Shown piece by piece: positions 17,533 to 26,757 of a stretch of DNA of 64,000 nt (positions are counted from its first letter, which is position 1; each line of letters begins with the position of its first letter). Source of the stretch: Desulfobacterales bacterium (GTDB lineage: Bacteria > Desulfobacterota > Desulfobacteria > Desulfobacterales > JAAELO01); assembly GCA_024226555.1 (NCBI GenBank), contig JAAELO010000457.1, forward strand, positions 1-64,000, in the 5' to 3' direction. A program made the position numbers and the translations under genes. The notes under the pieces are model-generated. The model was not told where the DNA came from. It ran no database searches and saw nothing but the letters and a program-made list of their open reading frames with translations.

Positions 17533-17578
17533 ACTAAAACAACTTGTATATGATTGTATATACAAGTTAGGTTTTAGT
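17533..17578. promoter_or_regulatory. Putative HutC operator between hutU and hutC
   Basis: A perfect inverted repeat with 11-bp arms, AACTTGTATAT (17541-17551) and ATATACAAGTT (17558-17568), separated by GATTGT. A second pair of arms lies outside it: ACTAAAAC (17533-17540) and GTTTTAGT (17571-17578). The 12-mer TTGTATATACAA inside the right half is itself palindromic, resembling known GntR/HutC sites. Its place between divergent hut genes makes it the probable HutC binding site. Confidence 0.8.
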
Positions 17579-17608
17579 CAAATAAAAATGAATTTCAGGT
17601 GGCTGTAA

Positions 17609-18352
17609 ATGAATAAAACAGATGAGAAAATTCCACTATATCAACAGGTTAAAAATTATATAGAAGAAAAGATCGTATCAAAAAAATGGGGACCAAATAG
17701 TAAAATTCCATCTGAGAATGAGCTTCTTGCGAAATTAAACGTTTCAAGAATGACTGTAAACAGGGCACTTAGAGAACTTACTGCAGATGGATACCTTGAA
17801 AGGGTTCAGGGGGTTGGAACTTTTGTAGCAGGGGAAAAACCTCAAACCGCACTTCTGAAAATAAAAAGTATAGCAGAAGATATAAAAGATCGGGGCGGTG
17901 TTCATACAAGTGAAGTAATTCTTCTAAGAGAAGAAAAATCTGATCCTGAGCTTTCGCAGAAATTTGGAATAGTAAGTGGTTCGAATTTATATCATTCAAT
18001 TATAATTCATTATGACGGAGAGATACCAATTCAACTTGCAGACAGATATATTAATCCTGAAATCGCTCCTCTATATCTTGAGCAGGATTTTACAAAAATA
18101 ACATCAAATGAATATCTTCTGAAAGTTGCACCAATTACAGAAGTGGAGCACATTATTGAGGCTGTTATGCCAGATTTAAATGTACAAAAGCACCTTTGTA
18201 TTAAAGATAATGATCCATGTTTACTTCTAAACAGGAAGACATGGATTGAAGATATTGTTGCAACAAAAAGTTGTTTTTATTATCCCGGAATGCATTACAA
18301 AATTGGTGGACGCTTTAAGCCTTCATCAATTGCACATAGAATAATAACCTGA
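17609..18352 (+). CDS. hutC: GntR/HutC-family repressor
   Basis: A 247-residue GntR-family regulator with an N-terminal winged helix (VKNYIEEKIVSKKWGPNSKIPSENELLAKLNVSRMTVNRALREL, about 12-58) and a C-terminal UTRA ligand domain (about 90-240). The HutC assignment rests on its position: divergent from hutU and 2 bp upstream of hutH. HutC proteins bind urocanate and release hut operators; the inverted repeat at 17533-17578 is the natural target. The start ATG at 17609 has AGGTGGCTG upstream. Confidence 0.88.
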   Translation: MNKTDEKIPLYQQVKNYIEEKIVSKKWGPNSKIPSENELLAKLNVSRMTVNRALRELTADGYLERVQGVGTFVAGEKPQTALLKIKSIAEDIKDRGGVHTSEVILLREEKSDPELSQKFGIVSGSNLYHSIIIHYDGEIPIQLADRYINPEIAPLYLEQDFTKITSNEYLLKVAPITEVEHIIEAVMPDLNVQKHLCIKDNDPCLLLNRKTWIEDIVATKSCFYYPGMHYKIGGRFKPSSIAHRIIT

Positions 18353-18369
18353 GTATGGAGAATATAATA

Positions 18370-19899
18370 ATGGAAAATGTTTTATTAGGAATAGATGGAA
18401 TGACTTTAGATGATCTTGTTAAAATTTCAAGATCATATGCGAAAGTTGAAATTACTGAAGAATCTAAAAATGAGATACAAAAATCCAGAGCTCTTGTAGA
18501 AAAATGGGTTAGGGAAGAGAAAACTATATATGGTGTAACTACAGGCTTTGGTGCTCTTTCCGATGTGACAATATCACTGAAGGATACAAAACAGCTTCAG
18601 GACAATATATTGATGAGCCATGCAGCTGGCGTTGGAAATCCTCTTCCAGTTGAAGCAGTAAGAGCAATTATGGCTCTTAGAATTAAAGATCTGGCAAAGG
18701 GTAATTCAAGTGCAAGAATCGAAACAGTAAATCAGCTCACAGAACTTTTAAATAATGGAGTTTCACCGGTTATTCCTGAAAAAGGTTCTGTGGGGGCAAG
18801 TGGAGATCTATGCCCTCTATCACATCTGTCTCTTGTTCTCTTAGGGCTGGGAGAAGCCTTTTATAAAGGTGATAAAATTTCAGGTGCAGATGCACTTAAA
18901 AAATGTGGAATGAAACCACTTGAGTTAAGTTCTGGCGAGGGTCTTGCCCTTGTAAATGGAACTCAGGTAATGACAGGAATAGGAGCTCTTGCGGTTTATG
19001 ATGCTGTTAATCTTGGGAAAATGGCAGATATTGCAGCTTCAATAAGTTTGGAAGTACTTCATGGAAGTAGAACTGAGTTTGATTCAAGAATACAGGATGT
19101 AAGAGCCCATCCTGGTCAAAGGTTTTCAGCAAATAACCTTCTTAAAATTACAGAATCAAGTGAAATAATATCATCACATAAAGATTGCAAAAGAATTCAG
19201 GATGCATACACTTTAAGATGCTCTCCCCAGGTTCATGGTGCAAGTCATGATGCAATACGGTATGCAAAGGGAGTTGTGGAAACTGAGATGAACTCATCAA
19301 CCAACAATCCGCTTATATTCAGTGAATCTGAAGAGTTCCTTTTAGGTGGGAACTTCCACGGACAACCAGTAGCACTTGCCATGGATTTTATGGCAATAGC
19401 TGTTGCTGAACTTGCAAATATTTCCGAAAGAAGAATTGAAAGACTTGTTAATCCCATGTTAAGTGGTCTGCCAGCATTTCTTGTTGAAAATGGTGGTCTT
19501 AATTCCGGTTTTATGATTGCTCAATATGCAGCAGCATCTTTAGTTTCTGAAAACAAGGTTCTTGCTCATCCAGCATGTGTTGATTCGATACCAACATCTG
19601 CAAATAAGGAAGATCACGTATCCATGGGAACAATTTCTGCCAGAAAATGCAGAGATATAGTAACAAATGCAGAAAATGTTATAGCGATAGAAATGCTTTG
19701 TGGTGCCCAGGCTATGGATCTTTTCACAAACCAGAAAGCGGGTGTTGGAACCAGAGCAGCTTATAAAGTTATTCGGGAGCATATAGCCCGTCTTGATAAG
19801 GACAGAATCATTTCCAGGGATATTGAGGATATGGTAAGAGTCATGAAAGAAGGAAAAATTATCGAAGCTGTTGAAAAAGCAGTGGGAGAACTTGAATAA
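18370..19899 (+). CDS. hutH: Histidine ammonia-lyase
   Basis: HutH removes ammonia from L-histidine to give urocanate, the entry step of the pathway. The MIO prosthetic group forms from the Ala-Ser-Gly in GSVGASGDLCPLSHL, about residue 145. Other family blocks are YGVTTGFGALSD near the start and HGASHDAIRYAKGVVETEMNSSTNNPL in the middle. Length is about 509 residues, as expected. I prefer ATG 18370, which has GGAG 9 bp upstream; an ATG at 18355 right after the hutC stop is also possible. It is translationally close-coupled to hutC. Confidence 0.95.
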   Translation: MENVLLGIDGMTLDDLVKISRSYAKVEITEESKNEIQKSRALVEKWVREEKTIYGVTTGFGALSDVTISLKDTKQLQDNILMSHAAGVGNPLPVEAVRAIMALRIKDLAKGNSSARIETVNQLTELLNNGVSPVIPEKGSVGASGDLCPLSHLSLVLLGLGEAFYKGDKISGADALKKCGMKPLELSSGEGLALVNGTQVMTGIGALAVYDAVNLGKMADIAASISLEVLHGSRTEFDSRIQDVRAHPGQRFSANNLLKITESSEIISSHKDCKRIQDAYTLRCSPQVHGASHDAIRYAKGVVETEMNSSTNNPLIFSESEEFLLGGNFHGQPVALAMDFMAIAVAELANISERRIERLVNPMLSGLPAFLVENGGLNSGFMIAQYAAASLVSENKVLAHPACVDSIPTSANKEDHVSMGTISARKCRDIVTNAENVIAIEMLCGAQAMDLFTNQKAGVGTRAAYKVIREHIARLDKDRIISRDIEDMVRVMKEGKIIEAVEKAVGELE

Positions 19900-20083
19900 T
19901 AAAAAGTATTGTAAGAATGAAGGAATTGTTTTGTCGAAGAAAAAACTAAAACCAGAAAACAAGGCAGAATAATAGAGCGTAAATTAGAACAGGAAACGAA
20001 GCGGTTGGAAGAAAGAGTTAAATCGAAAATAAAAAGCTTTAGCAGAAACAGCAGCTTTGCTTGTTTTGAAAAAAAAGTCGATG

Positions 20084-20833
20084 TCACCCAATTGTCTCGC
20101 TACTCTCACTCGCGAATGAGGGCTCGTGTAGTGGTATTATGATATCTGCCACTTCTTTGACTTTTTCTATGATGTCGTACGCTTCATAAGTATTGATATG
20201 AGTCCCCGGAGGAATTGAATTCATCTCCATCCCCCTGATTTCAGGAGGAGGATTGAAATTTTCTAAAATTGTACAGAACCCGGTAATTGCAGCTTTACCT
20301 TTTTCTGTATCGATAAGCACAGTAAGCCCTCCTTCAGTATGTGCAGGAGTGTTCATCACGCTTATTCCAGGAACTATTTCCATATCTTCTTTTACTTCTA
20401 TGATCTGACCATTTTCTTCTATCTCTTCAATATAGTCCTCAAGATACCTGAAATCAAGTGGATGTGGATCTTTTACTCTTTGAAGTTCTTTTTCGTGAAT
20501 ATAAAACTTAGCATTGGTACATTTATAATCATTCTCACAATGGTCATTATGAAGGTGAGTATGTATTACAATATCAATATTTTCAGGTGTTAAACCGTAT
20601 TTCTTAAGACCATCTTCAAAGGTATAGATTTTTCCATTGATAGCTTCTTCTCTATCCTTAGAAATTAACGGTTGCATTTCACCCGTATCAACCAGGATCT
20701 TCTTATCAGATCCTTCAATATACCATGTATAAACCGGGATGGTATAACTCTCACCGGCTCCATACTGATATGTCATCATGGTTTTATCAAATATTTTTGT
20801 ACCATTTACTATAGGATGTATTTTATATTTCAC
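20084..20833 (-). CDS. Metallo-beta-lactamase-fold hydrolase
   Basis: A 249-residue MBL-fold protein with the zinc motif HTHLHNDH (about residue 91) and later NTPAHTEGG and PLHEPSF, which supply further metal ligands. The overall pattern resembles the N-acyl-homoserine-lactonase-like subgroup, but the substrate cannot be inferred. It lies 12 bp downstream of purB on the same strand, so it is probably co-transcribed. The 184 bp between it and the convergent hutH hold no recognisable gene or terminator. Confidence 0.85.
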   Translation of the reverse strand: MKYKIHPIVNGTKIFDKTMMTYQYGAGESYTIPVYTWYIEGSDKKILVDTGEMQPLISKDREEAINGKIYTFEDGLKKYGLTPENIDIVIHTHLHNDHCENDYKCTNAKFYIHEKELQRVKDPHPLDFRYLEDYIEEIEENGQIIEVKEDMEIVPGISVMNTPAHTEGGLTVLIDTEKGKAAITGFCTILENFNPPPEIRGMEMNSIPPGTHINTYEAYDIIEKVKEVADIIIPLHEPSFASESSETIG

Positions 20834-20845
20834 TTTAAATTCCTC

Positions 20846-22222
20846 TTAAAGATCTATATTATATTCCTTAAAATACTCGTCAACAAGCTCTTCTGCAAGT
20901 CCAACATAGCTTTCAGGAGTTAGTTTTTTCATTCTTTCTTTTACTTCATCAGGAACTTTTGTAAGACGATCAATAAAATTATCAAGAACTTCCTGTGTTA
21001 TTTTAACACCTCTTGTTAGTTCTTTAAGCTTTTCATAGGGATTTTCCTCTTCATAGACTCTCATAACAGTCTGGATTGGTTCTGCTAAAAGCTCCGGGTT
21101 CTTTTCAAGATCTTCAGATAACATATCTGTATTTGTTATTATTTTTCCAAGACCTCTTAAAGTACTTCTTATACCTATTAAAAAATATCCAAAAAGTGTT
21201 CCCATGTTTCTAAGAACAGTACTATCTGTTAGATCCCTTTGAAATCTTGAATTCAGAAGCTTTACGGAAAGATGCTCCATCATAGAAATTGCTATACCAA
21301 GATTACCTTCACTATTCTCAAAATCTATGGGATTTACTTTATGCGGCATTGTTGAAGATCCAACCTCACCCTCTTTAGTTTTCTGCTTAAAGTAACCGTG
21401 TGAAATATATCCCCACATATCTCTGTCAAGGTCTATCATAATGGAAGCTGAACGAATCAGAGTATGAAGTAGTTTAGATATATAGTTATTTGGATTTATT
21501 TGAGTTGTTAGTGTTAAAGGCTCTATTTCCAGATAATTCTTAATAAAATTACGACTTGCTTTGATCCAGTCAATTTCAGGGAAAGCAAAATAATGTGCAT
21601 TAAAATTACCAGTTGCACCATTCATCTTGCCTTCGATAGCAACATCATTTAAATTTTCATTTTCAACTCTTATTCTATAGGCAAAATTTATAAACTCTTT
21701 CCCAACTGTTGTTGGTGATGCTGGTTGCCCATGTGTTCTTGACATCATTGGAATCTTTTTATTCTCTAATGCAAGCTCTTCAACTCTTTTCAAAAGCTCA
21801 TCAAGGTTTTCACTGATATATTTTTTCCCTTCCTTAAGCATTAAAGCATAGGCGGTATTATTAATATCATCTGAAGTACAGGCAAAATGAACCCACTCCT
21901 TAATATCAGATAGACCTTTTCTCTCTAACTCTTCTTTTATATAATATTCAACAGCTTTTACATCATGGTTGGTTGTTGATTCAATCTCTTTAACTCTTAA
22001 AGCTGATTGCTCATTAAAGTCGGATAGTACGGATTCAATCTTTTTAATATCTTCGCTTGAAATCTTCGCAAATTTCAGTTCTTTAGCGATAAAAACAAGC
22101 CACTTTATTTCAACAATAGTTCTGTATTTAATTAAGCCATATTCTGAAAATATATCATTCAAATCTTTTGTAACTTTTTTATAACGACCATCAAGAACAG
22201 TTAATGCTCTTACTTCACTCAT
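20846..22222 (-). CDS. purB: Adenylosuccinate lyase
   Basis: A 458-residue enzyme of the fumarase/aspartase superfamily that cleaves SAICAR and adenylosuccinate in purine synthesis. The superfamily signature GSSTMPHKVNPIDFENSEGN is present; MSRTHGQPASPTT and the N-terminal LTVLDGRY are typical of the E. coli-type long PurB. purA lies 23 kb away, so the purine genes are dispersed. The 563-bp upstream region separates it from the ubiD-like gene. Confidence 0.94.
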   Translation of the reverse strand: MSEVRALTVLDGRYKKVTKDLNDIFSEYGLIKYRTIVEIKWLVFIAKELKFAKISSEDIKKIESVLSDFNEQSALRVKEIESTTNHDVKAVEYYIKEELERKGLSDIKEWVHFACTSDDINNTAYALMLKEGKKYISENLDELLKRVEELALENKKIPMMSRTHGQPASPTTVGKEFINFAYRIRVENENLNDVAIEGKMNGATGNFNAHYFAFPEIDWIKASRNFIKNYLEIEPLTLTTQINPNNYISKLLHTLIRSASIMIDLDRDMWGYISHGYFKQKTKEGEVGSSTMPHKVNPIDFENSEGNLGIAISMMEHLSVKLLNSRFQRDLTDSTVLRNMGTLFGYFLIGIRSTLRGLGKIITNTDMLSEDLEKNPELLAEPIQTVMRVYEEENPYEKLKELTRGVKITQEVLDNFIDRLTKVPDEVKERMKKLTPESYVGLAEELVDEYFKEYNIDL

Positions 22223-22785
22223 GATTTTCTCCCATATAAATATTTAAATAGCACTCTTAAGTTTCTTTTTTTATTATTAAAAAATGGATTTTACAAGAGT
22301 TCATTCAATATCACTATGATAAAGAGTAACTCCCAACCATTTTAAAAAATCATTTATTTCTTTACAATATCTGAAAATATAGTCCTTTTTTAGAAAATTT
22401 CAAATATTATTATTTGATGCTATCTCAAAAACACTAAAAATAAATGCTTTTTTGTTGGAGATAGCATGAATTCCTGACTCAAATTTGGTTTGAAAAGGCA
22501 AAACCAAAAAATCTCGGTAATGACGACCAGTCTTATTTTTAAAATAGTAGCGTTCTGGTATGACGTGTTCGTTATGTTTTTGATTTTTTTAAACCTATTT
22601 GTTAAACCCAAAATAAAAATGTTGTTGTTTAATATTTTTATGAGCCCTCTTTGAATATTTGTATTTGAGGAAAGTCGAATAAAAAACGTTTTTATTTTTA
22701 TGCAATCCTTTTTGAATCAAAAGTTTACCTCTCGGGAGAGCTGCCGGAGGCGTTTTTTTCTCCCTTTTTATTTTTGAGATGTCTT
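22223..22785. other. 563-bp gap without a recognisable gene
   Basis: This AT-rich spacer holds a perfect 10-bp inverted repeat, ATGCTATCTC (22417-22426) and GAGATAGCAT (22458-22467), enclosing 31 bp. There is also an imperfect GC-rich stem followed by a T run (about 22729-22760, CCGGAGGCGTTTTTTT) that reads on the plus strand, where no gene ends. A 63-codon frame here shows no family resemblance or ribosome site. Confidence 0.5.
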
Positions 22786-24612
22786 CTAAATAATACCTTC
22801 AAGGGGGCCACCCTTAATTGCCAACTGGTTCACTTTTTCTGTAATTTCAGGATCTTCAACAAGGGGTTTTGCATGATGCGTTTTTAACCTTGCATCTATT
22901 ATTAATGAGCCCCGGCATCCCCAATGTTTAAATTCTGTAAAGCTTTCACAACCATAAATATCATGGGAAGGGTTTGACCTTGTAAAAGTTGTCCAGAGAA
23001 AATTATTGATATTCCGGGCTGTAAATTCGCTATCATCAACAACTAAAATCAGAGGAAATTTATCATACAGCTCTTTAGGAATTTGAGTTTTAAGCTCCTC
23101 AATCTCTTTCTTTGAATCATCATAGCTTTCAAACTCTTTTCCTTCAATTGCTAAAATACCAGGTATAACCATTAAAGGTTTTTTAAATGATCCTTTTAGA
23201 TTTATATCTGGTATTTTATAACCTAGATCTCGTATCGGTTTTCCAGCAGCTGCAATTATCAACTTCGAACCTTCATTGAGATCGGTGCCTGAGTAGTCCA
23301 GGGTATCAATGGTTGTCATTGTTTGAAAGTGCAGGTCTCTTGTAAAATCGACTCTTTCAAGAATATGTGTAAAATAATCAACAATATTATTAATATCAAG
23401 TTCGGGATTATCTTCATAAGCACTAATAAAAAGATACTTTGCAAGTGTGCAATGATTAAAACCAAGGATTGAGTTTGCAACTGCTAAAATTTCTTCAGGT
23501 TTTCTCTCTTTATATGGAGTGTAACGTTCATTTCCTATTGCCAATAAAAGAGGGTGAACACCTGCTGCATCAACGGCATGCAACGATTTTAAACCACTTA
23601 CAGACTTTGGAACCATGGGGCCTGTCAGCTCATGAATCAACTCACCAAAACTTGTATCTTCCTGGGGGGGTCTGCCCACAACAGTAAATGGCCATATGGC
23701 ATCATCCCTGTGATAAACATTTTCAACTTCTAAATATGGAAAATCATGGGTCAGACTGTAGTAACCAAGATGATCACCAAAAGGACCTTCTGGTTTGATT
23801 TTATCTGGGTACACAGTTCCTGTTATACAGAAATCGGCATCTGATGAGATTGTATATCCGTTTTTCTTTGTATATCTGAAGTTTCTTCCGGCAAGTCCTC
23901 CTGCAAAATATACTTCCGGCAACTCGCTGGGAAGTGGCATTACAGATGAAAATGTATGTGCTGGAGGCCCACCTACAAAGATAGATATTTTAAGGGGTTC
24001 ACCTTTTTCAATTGCGTTTGCATGGTGAATTCCGATATCTCTTCGAATTTGATAATGCAAACCACATTCTTTATTATTAATATAGTCATTACCTGAAATC
24101 TGTATTCTGTACATACCCATATTTGAGTTTAGAAAACCCTTCTTTAGTGGATCTTCCGAGTAAACCTGAGGTAAGAGCACAAATGCTCCGCCATCATCAG
24201 GCCAGCACTTTACCTGTGGAAGCATATCGAGGGTCGTTCTGTTTTTAGTAACTTTCGGATTTATTGATTTCAAAGGTAATATATTAAATGCTATTTTACT
24301 AACGCCAGCAGTTTTTAGAGGATTCTTAAAAATGAGTGATGGATCTGCCTTTAATGATATCAAATGTTCAACACATTTAAGAGTTGATCTGAAAATAAAT
24401 TTGGATCTTTCAGTAGTTCCAAAAAGATTTGATACAGCTGGAAACGGGCTGCCTTTAACATTTTCAAAAAAAAGAGCAGGGCCTTTTGCTTCATATACTC
24501 TTCTTTGAATCTCTGCAATTTCCAGATCTGGATCAATTTCTTCTTTGATTTTTACGAGATGACCATTTCTATGGAGGTCGTTAACACACTGTTTTAAGCT
24601 TTTATATCTCAT
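22786..24612 (-). CDS. UbiD-family decarboxylase
   Basis: A 608-residue member of the UbiD (COG0043) family, prenyl-FMN-dependent decarboxylases. Typical blocks are ALFFENVKGSPFPAVSNLFGT near the N-terminus, CGLHYQIRRDIGIHHANA, GLAGRNFRYTK, GPFGDHLGYYSL and, toward the C-terminus, LILVVDDSEFTARNINNFLWTTFTRSNPSHD. At over 600 residues it is longer than E. coli UbiD (497). It could serve ubiquinone/menaquinone-type or anaerobic aromatic metabolism; no ubiX partner is adjacent, so substrate is open. I use ATG 24612; the frame extends to a TTG at 24633. Confidence 0.85.
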   Translation of the reverse strand: MRYKSLKQCVNDLHRNGHLVKIKEEIDPDLEIAEIQRRVYEAKGPALFFENVKGSPFPAVSNLFGTTERSKFIFRSTLKCVEHLISLKADPSLIFKNPLKTAGVSKIAFNILPLKSINPKVTKNRTTLDMLPQVKCWPDDGGAFVLLPQVYSEDPLKKGFLNSNMGMYRIQISGNDYINNKECGLHYQIRRDIGIHHANAIEKGEPLKISIFVGGPPAHTFSSVMPLPSELPEVYFAGGLAGRNFRYTKKNGYTISSDADFCITGTVYPDKIKPEGPFGDHLGYYSLTHDFPYLEVENVYHRDDAIWPFTVVGRPPQEDTSFGELIHELTGPMVPKSVSGLKSLHAVDAAGVHPLLLAIGNERYTPYKERKPEEILAVANSILGFNHCTLAKYLFISAYEDNPELDINNIVDYFTHILERVDFTRDLHFQTMTTIDTLDYSGTDLNEGSKLIIAAAGKPIRDLGYKIPDINLKGSFKKPLMVIPGILAIEGKEFESYDDSKKEIEELKTQIPKELYDKFPLILVVDDSEFTARNINNFLWTTFTRSNPSHDIYGCESFTEFKHWGCRGSLIIDARLKTHHAKPLVEDPEITEKVNQLAIKGGPLEGII

Positions 24613-24642
24613 TCTATTTTTTTCTCTTATCAATTTATTAGT

Positions 24643-24693
24643 GGGAATCTGATAACTGCCTTTTTACCGAAATTCTAATTATTTGAAATTCCC
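24643..24693 (-). mobile_element. Minimal MITE, 51 bp: two ends joined
   Basis: It begins GGGAATCTGATAACTGCC and ends ATTATTTGAAATTCCC, with none of the central sequence seen in full copies, so the two arms meet near the middle. It encodes the stop and last residues of the FMN-binding protein read toward it. Confidence 0.8.
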
Positions 24694-25151
24694 GGATCGA
24701 TTTCCTGCTTAAATCCAAATTCAATTGAATTATCTGTATATATAATCTTATTTGGTTTAAATACATATAGCGAAATTTTTTTATGACTAAGTTTTAAAAG
24801 TTCATTAATGTTAAACAGATCTTTTGTAAAAGGAAATTCATTTATATAATCCTTTAATACTTTTGCAGCTGTTAATAAATTGCCAACCTTGTCCTGAACT
24901 CCTGACATTTGAACACCTTTGAGTCCTGACCAATCTGAATCATTTTTGAATATACTAACTGAAATATCGGGATTAACAGTTGCGTATTCTATATGCTTTG
25001 AGATTTTACCTGATAGATAATAGAAGCTACCTTCTTTGTACAAATAAAAAACAGGTGTGGACCAGTTTACACTATCAAGTGATGTTGAAAGAGTCATCAC
25101 GTGTTCTGATTTAATCAGATTTAAATATTTTTTATGGATTTGCTGAGTCAT
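24675..25151 (-). CDS. FMN-binding split-barrel (PNPOx-like) protein
   Basis: A 158-residue protein resembling pyridoxamine-5-phosphate-oxidase-like split barrels: MTLSTSLDSVNWSTPVFYLYKEGSFYYLS covers the first strands, then HIEYATVNPDISVSIF. Such small members bind FMN or related flavins, and most are uncharacterised. The final residues GISNN and the stop codon are read from the minimal MITE at 24643-24693, so the natural C-terminus has been altered or extended. No functional partner is evident. Confidence 0.75.
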   Translation of the reverse strand: MTQQIHKKYLNLIKSEHVMTLSTSLDSVNWSTPVFYLYKEGSFYYLSGKISKHIEYATVNPDISVSIFKNDSDWSGLKGVQMSGVQDKVGNLLTAAKVLKDYINEFPFTKDLFNINELLKLSHKKISLYVFKPNKIIYTDNSIEFGFKQEIDPGISNN

Positions 25152-25189
25152 GGAGTATAAATAGAACAGTATTTATGAAAAGGGAAATA

Positions 25190-25220
25190 AAAAAAGCTGC
25201 TGTATCTCTACAGCAGCTTT
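25190..25220 (-). terminator. Rho-independent terminator of zinc-ribbon gene
   Basis: AAAGCTGCTGTA and TACAGCAGCTTT form a perfect 12-bp stem with a TCTC loop. On the minus strand it is followed by a run of T, 25 bp after the zinc-ribbon gene stop. Confidence 0.9.
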
Positions 25221-25244
25221 AAAATTACAAATTAATAGTTAACT

Positions 25245-25490
25245 CTATTTTCTAAATTGATTCTCGAATTCAGGTTCCGTAAGGATTGCCAGATCAACCT
25301 CTTCCTCAGGCACTGGTTTTCGTATTGTCTCAGTTTTAGTGTGTGCCTTTCTTTCTGTTTTTGGAACAACTCCACCTTTTCTTCTGAATTCTTTGGCACA
25401 CTCATTACAAACATGACGGTTTTTTCCATAAAACAAAACACGCTCTGTTGCGAGTCTACCACAGTCGATACATTTTCTGGGGAATTTCAT
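25245..25490 (-). CDS. Small zinc-ribbon protein
   Basis: An 81-residue basic protein with two CXXC pairs (CIDCGRLATERVLFYGK and HVCNEC) spaced as a zinc ribbon in the first 35 residues, then a charged tail. Such proteins often bind nucleic acid or ribosomes. I start at ATG 25490 because GGGAGGAAA lies 7 bp upstream; an upstream in-frame ATG at 25508 is part of that ribosome site. It is followed by its own strong terminator, so it is probably a single-gene unit. Confidence 0.75.
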   Translation of the reverse strand: MKFPRKCIDCGRLATERVLFYGKNRHVCNECAKEFRRKGGVVPKTERKAHTKTETIRKPVPEEEVDLAILTEPEFENQFRK

Positions 25491-25623
25491 ATAATAATTT
25501 CCTCCCATTAAAATAATAACAATAAAAACTTCATATTGATTTACGCAATATGAAGACTAAAATCATATCAGCAAGTTTTAAAGTGTTGTTTTAAAAGAAC
25601 AAATAATAGTTAACAAGTAAGAT

Positions 25624-25663
25624 AAAAAAAGCCGATGTTTTAGAGGATTCTAAAATTCGGCTT
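25624..25663 (-). terminator. Rho-independent terminator, minus strand
   Basis: AAGCCGA...TCGGCTT with an inner TTTTAGA/TCTAAAA pair forms a long stem; the minus strand continues with seven T. It lies about 180 bp downstream of the secreted-protein gene ending at 25841, which it may terminate. The spacer between them is extremely AT-rich and without a gene. Confidence 0.75.
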
Positions 25664-25840
25664 AAATGGTAAATTTATTTTTATTCATATATAACTACTT
25701 CAACTTTCTAATATAATTTTAAATATCTAACTTAAAATAAATTATATATAAAAGCTTTTATTTGGTCAAATTTTTATAAAAAATTAATATAAATATTTGT
25801 AATATATCAATATTTTATATTTTCTTAAGTACTTATGATC

Positions 25841-26467
25841 CTAAGGAACATTAATCATATGTCTCAAACCGCCTAATATTAGTACTGTTAAGAGAGTTTG
25901 CGTTCTAAGATCATCTTGGAACTTATATTCAGTTTCCTTCTTCTTTTTTTCTTCAAGTTCTTTTTCTTTATTTTTTTCAGCAAGACTCTGCTGTTTTTCC
26001 CTTTGAAGTTCAAGCTCTTTTTTCATTTCAGCATCTATTCCAAAAACCACTGGATCCTTAAAACTCTGAAAATCTTTAATTCTATAATCTTCACCATCAT
26101 ATTCCATTAGCGCAACAGTGATATAATATTTGCCAACCGGAGGTTCGATATAATCAACAGTTTGTTGAACATCAGTAAAATGATAATCACCATAGAGTTG
26201 ATTATCAAATGTATGCTCTCCCATTAAATATCCATAAAGACCACCACTTTCATAAAGAGACTCAGTTGCATAGATAGCAACTTTTATAGAGCCGGATTTA
26301 CCACTTTTACCCTTGTTCATTATCTTATCAGCAAAAATAGTTACTTTATCTTTAAAGAAATTATAACCTATGGATCCTCCAAATTTAAGTTCGGTGGCAT
26401 TTGAGCTAATTCCAATAAAGAGAATTGTCGAAATTATTATGAATTGTTTAATAAACTTTTTTCCCAT
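25841..26467 (-). CDS. Secreted hypothetical protein with charged tail
   Basis: A 208-residue protein with a signal peptide (residues 1-24, ending SSNA-TE). A beta-rich region follows (about 25-150), then a highly charged coiled-coil segment (EKQQSLAEKNKEKELEEKKKK region, 155-185) and a short hydrophobic end. I recognise no family. AAGGGC before the ATG is a reasonable ribosome site. It is probably periplasmic or outer-membrane associated. A MITE begins 19 bp upstream of its start codon. Confidence 0.65.
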   Translation of the reverse strand: MGKKFIKQFIIISTILFIGISSNATELKFGGSIGYNFFKDKVTIFADKIMNKGKSGKSGSIKVAIYATESLYESGGLYGYLMGEHTFDNQLYGDYHFTDVQQTVDYIEPPVGKYYITVALMEYDGEDYRIKDFQSFKDPVVFGIDAEMKKELELQREKQQSLAEKNKEKELEEKKKKETEYKFQDDLRTQTLLTVLILGGLRHMINVP

Positions 26468-26486
26468 TTTCTTGCCCTTAAATTTA

Positions 26487-26592
26487 GGGAATCTCTAATA
26501 ACTGCCTATAAAACAAAAGGCTTTAGTTTTGTTTGTTTTTATCGAACTACTCACTTGTATTTCAATAAAAATAGTAATTATTAGTGGCTCCC
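26487..26592 (-). mobile_element. MITE copy, 106 bp, TTTA target duplication
   Basis: The ends are GGGAATCTCTAATAACTGCC and AATTATTAGTGGCTCCC, with perfect flanking TTTA (26483-26486 and 26593-26596). The interior has the hairpin AAAACAAAAGGCTTTAGTTTT, shared only with the copy at 44823-44904, which defines a distinct subtype. Confidence 0.9.
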
Positions 26593-26757
26593 TTTAATGA
26601 AAAAATCTTTAGAAAAAACATTAATATTTAAAATATAATCGTCATGTTTTAAAAAAAGTTTAGAAAAAATTTCAAATATAACCCTCGAATAATTTATAGT
26701 CTATCTAAATAAAGAGTTTTTCGCAACTCAATAAGTTCTCTAATTATCTGAGTTTAC

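Noticed and set aside
19900-20083. A charged plus-strand frame (ERKLEQETKRLEERVKSK) after hutH
   Set aside because: It has no usable start codon and runs antisense into the MBL-hydrolase gene; probably chance or a very old remnant.
22420-22611. A 63-codon minus-strand frame
   Set aside because: It overlaps an inverted repeat, has no ribosome site and no recognisable similarity.
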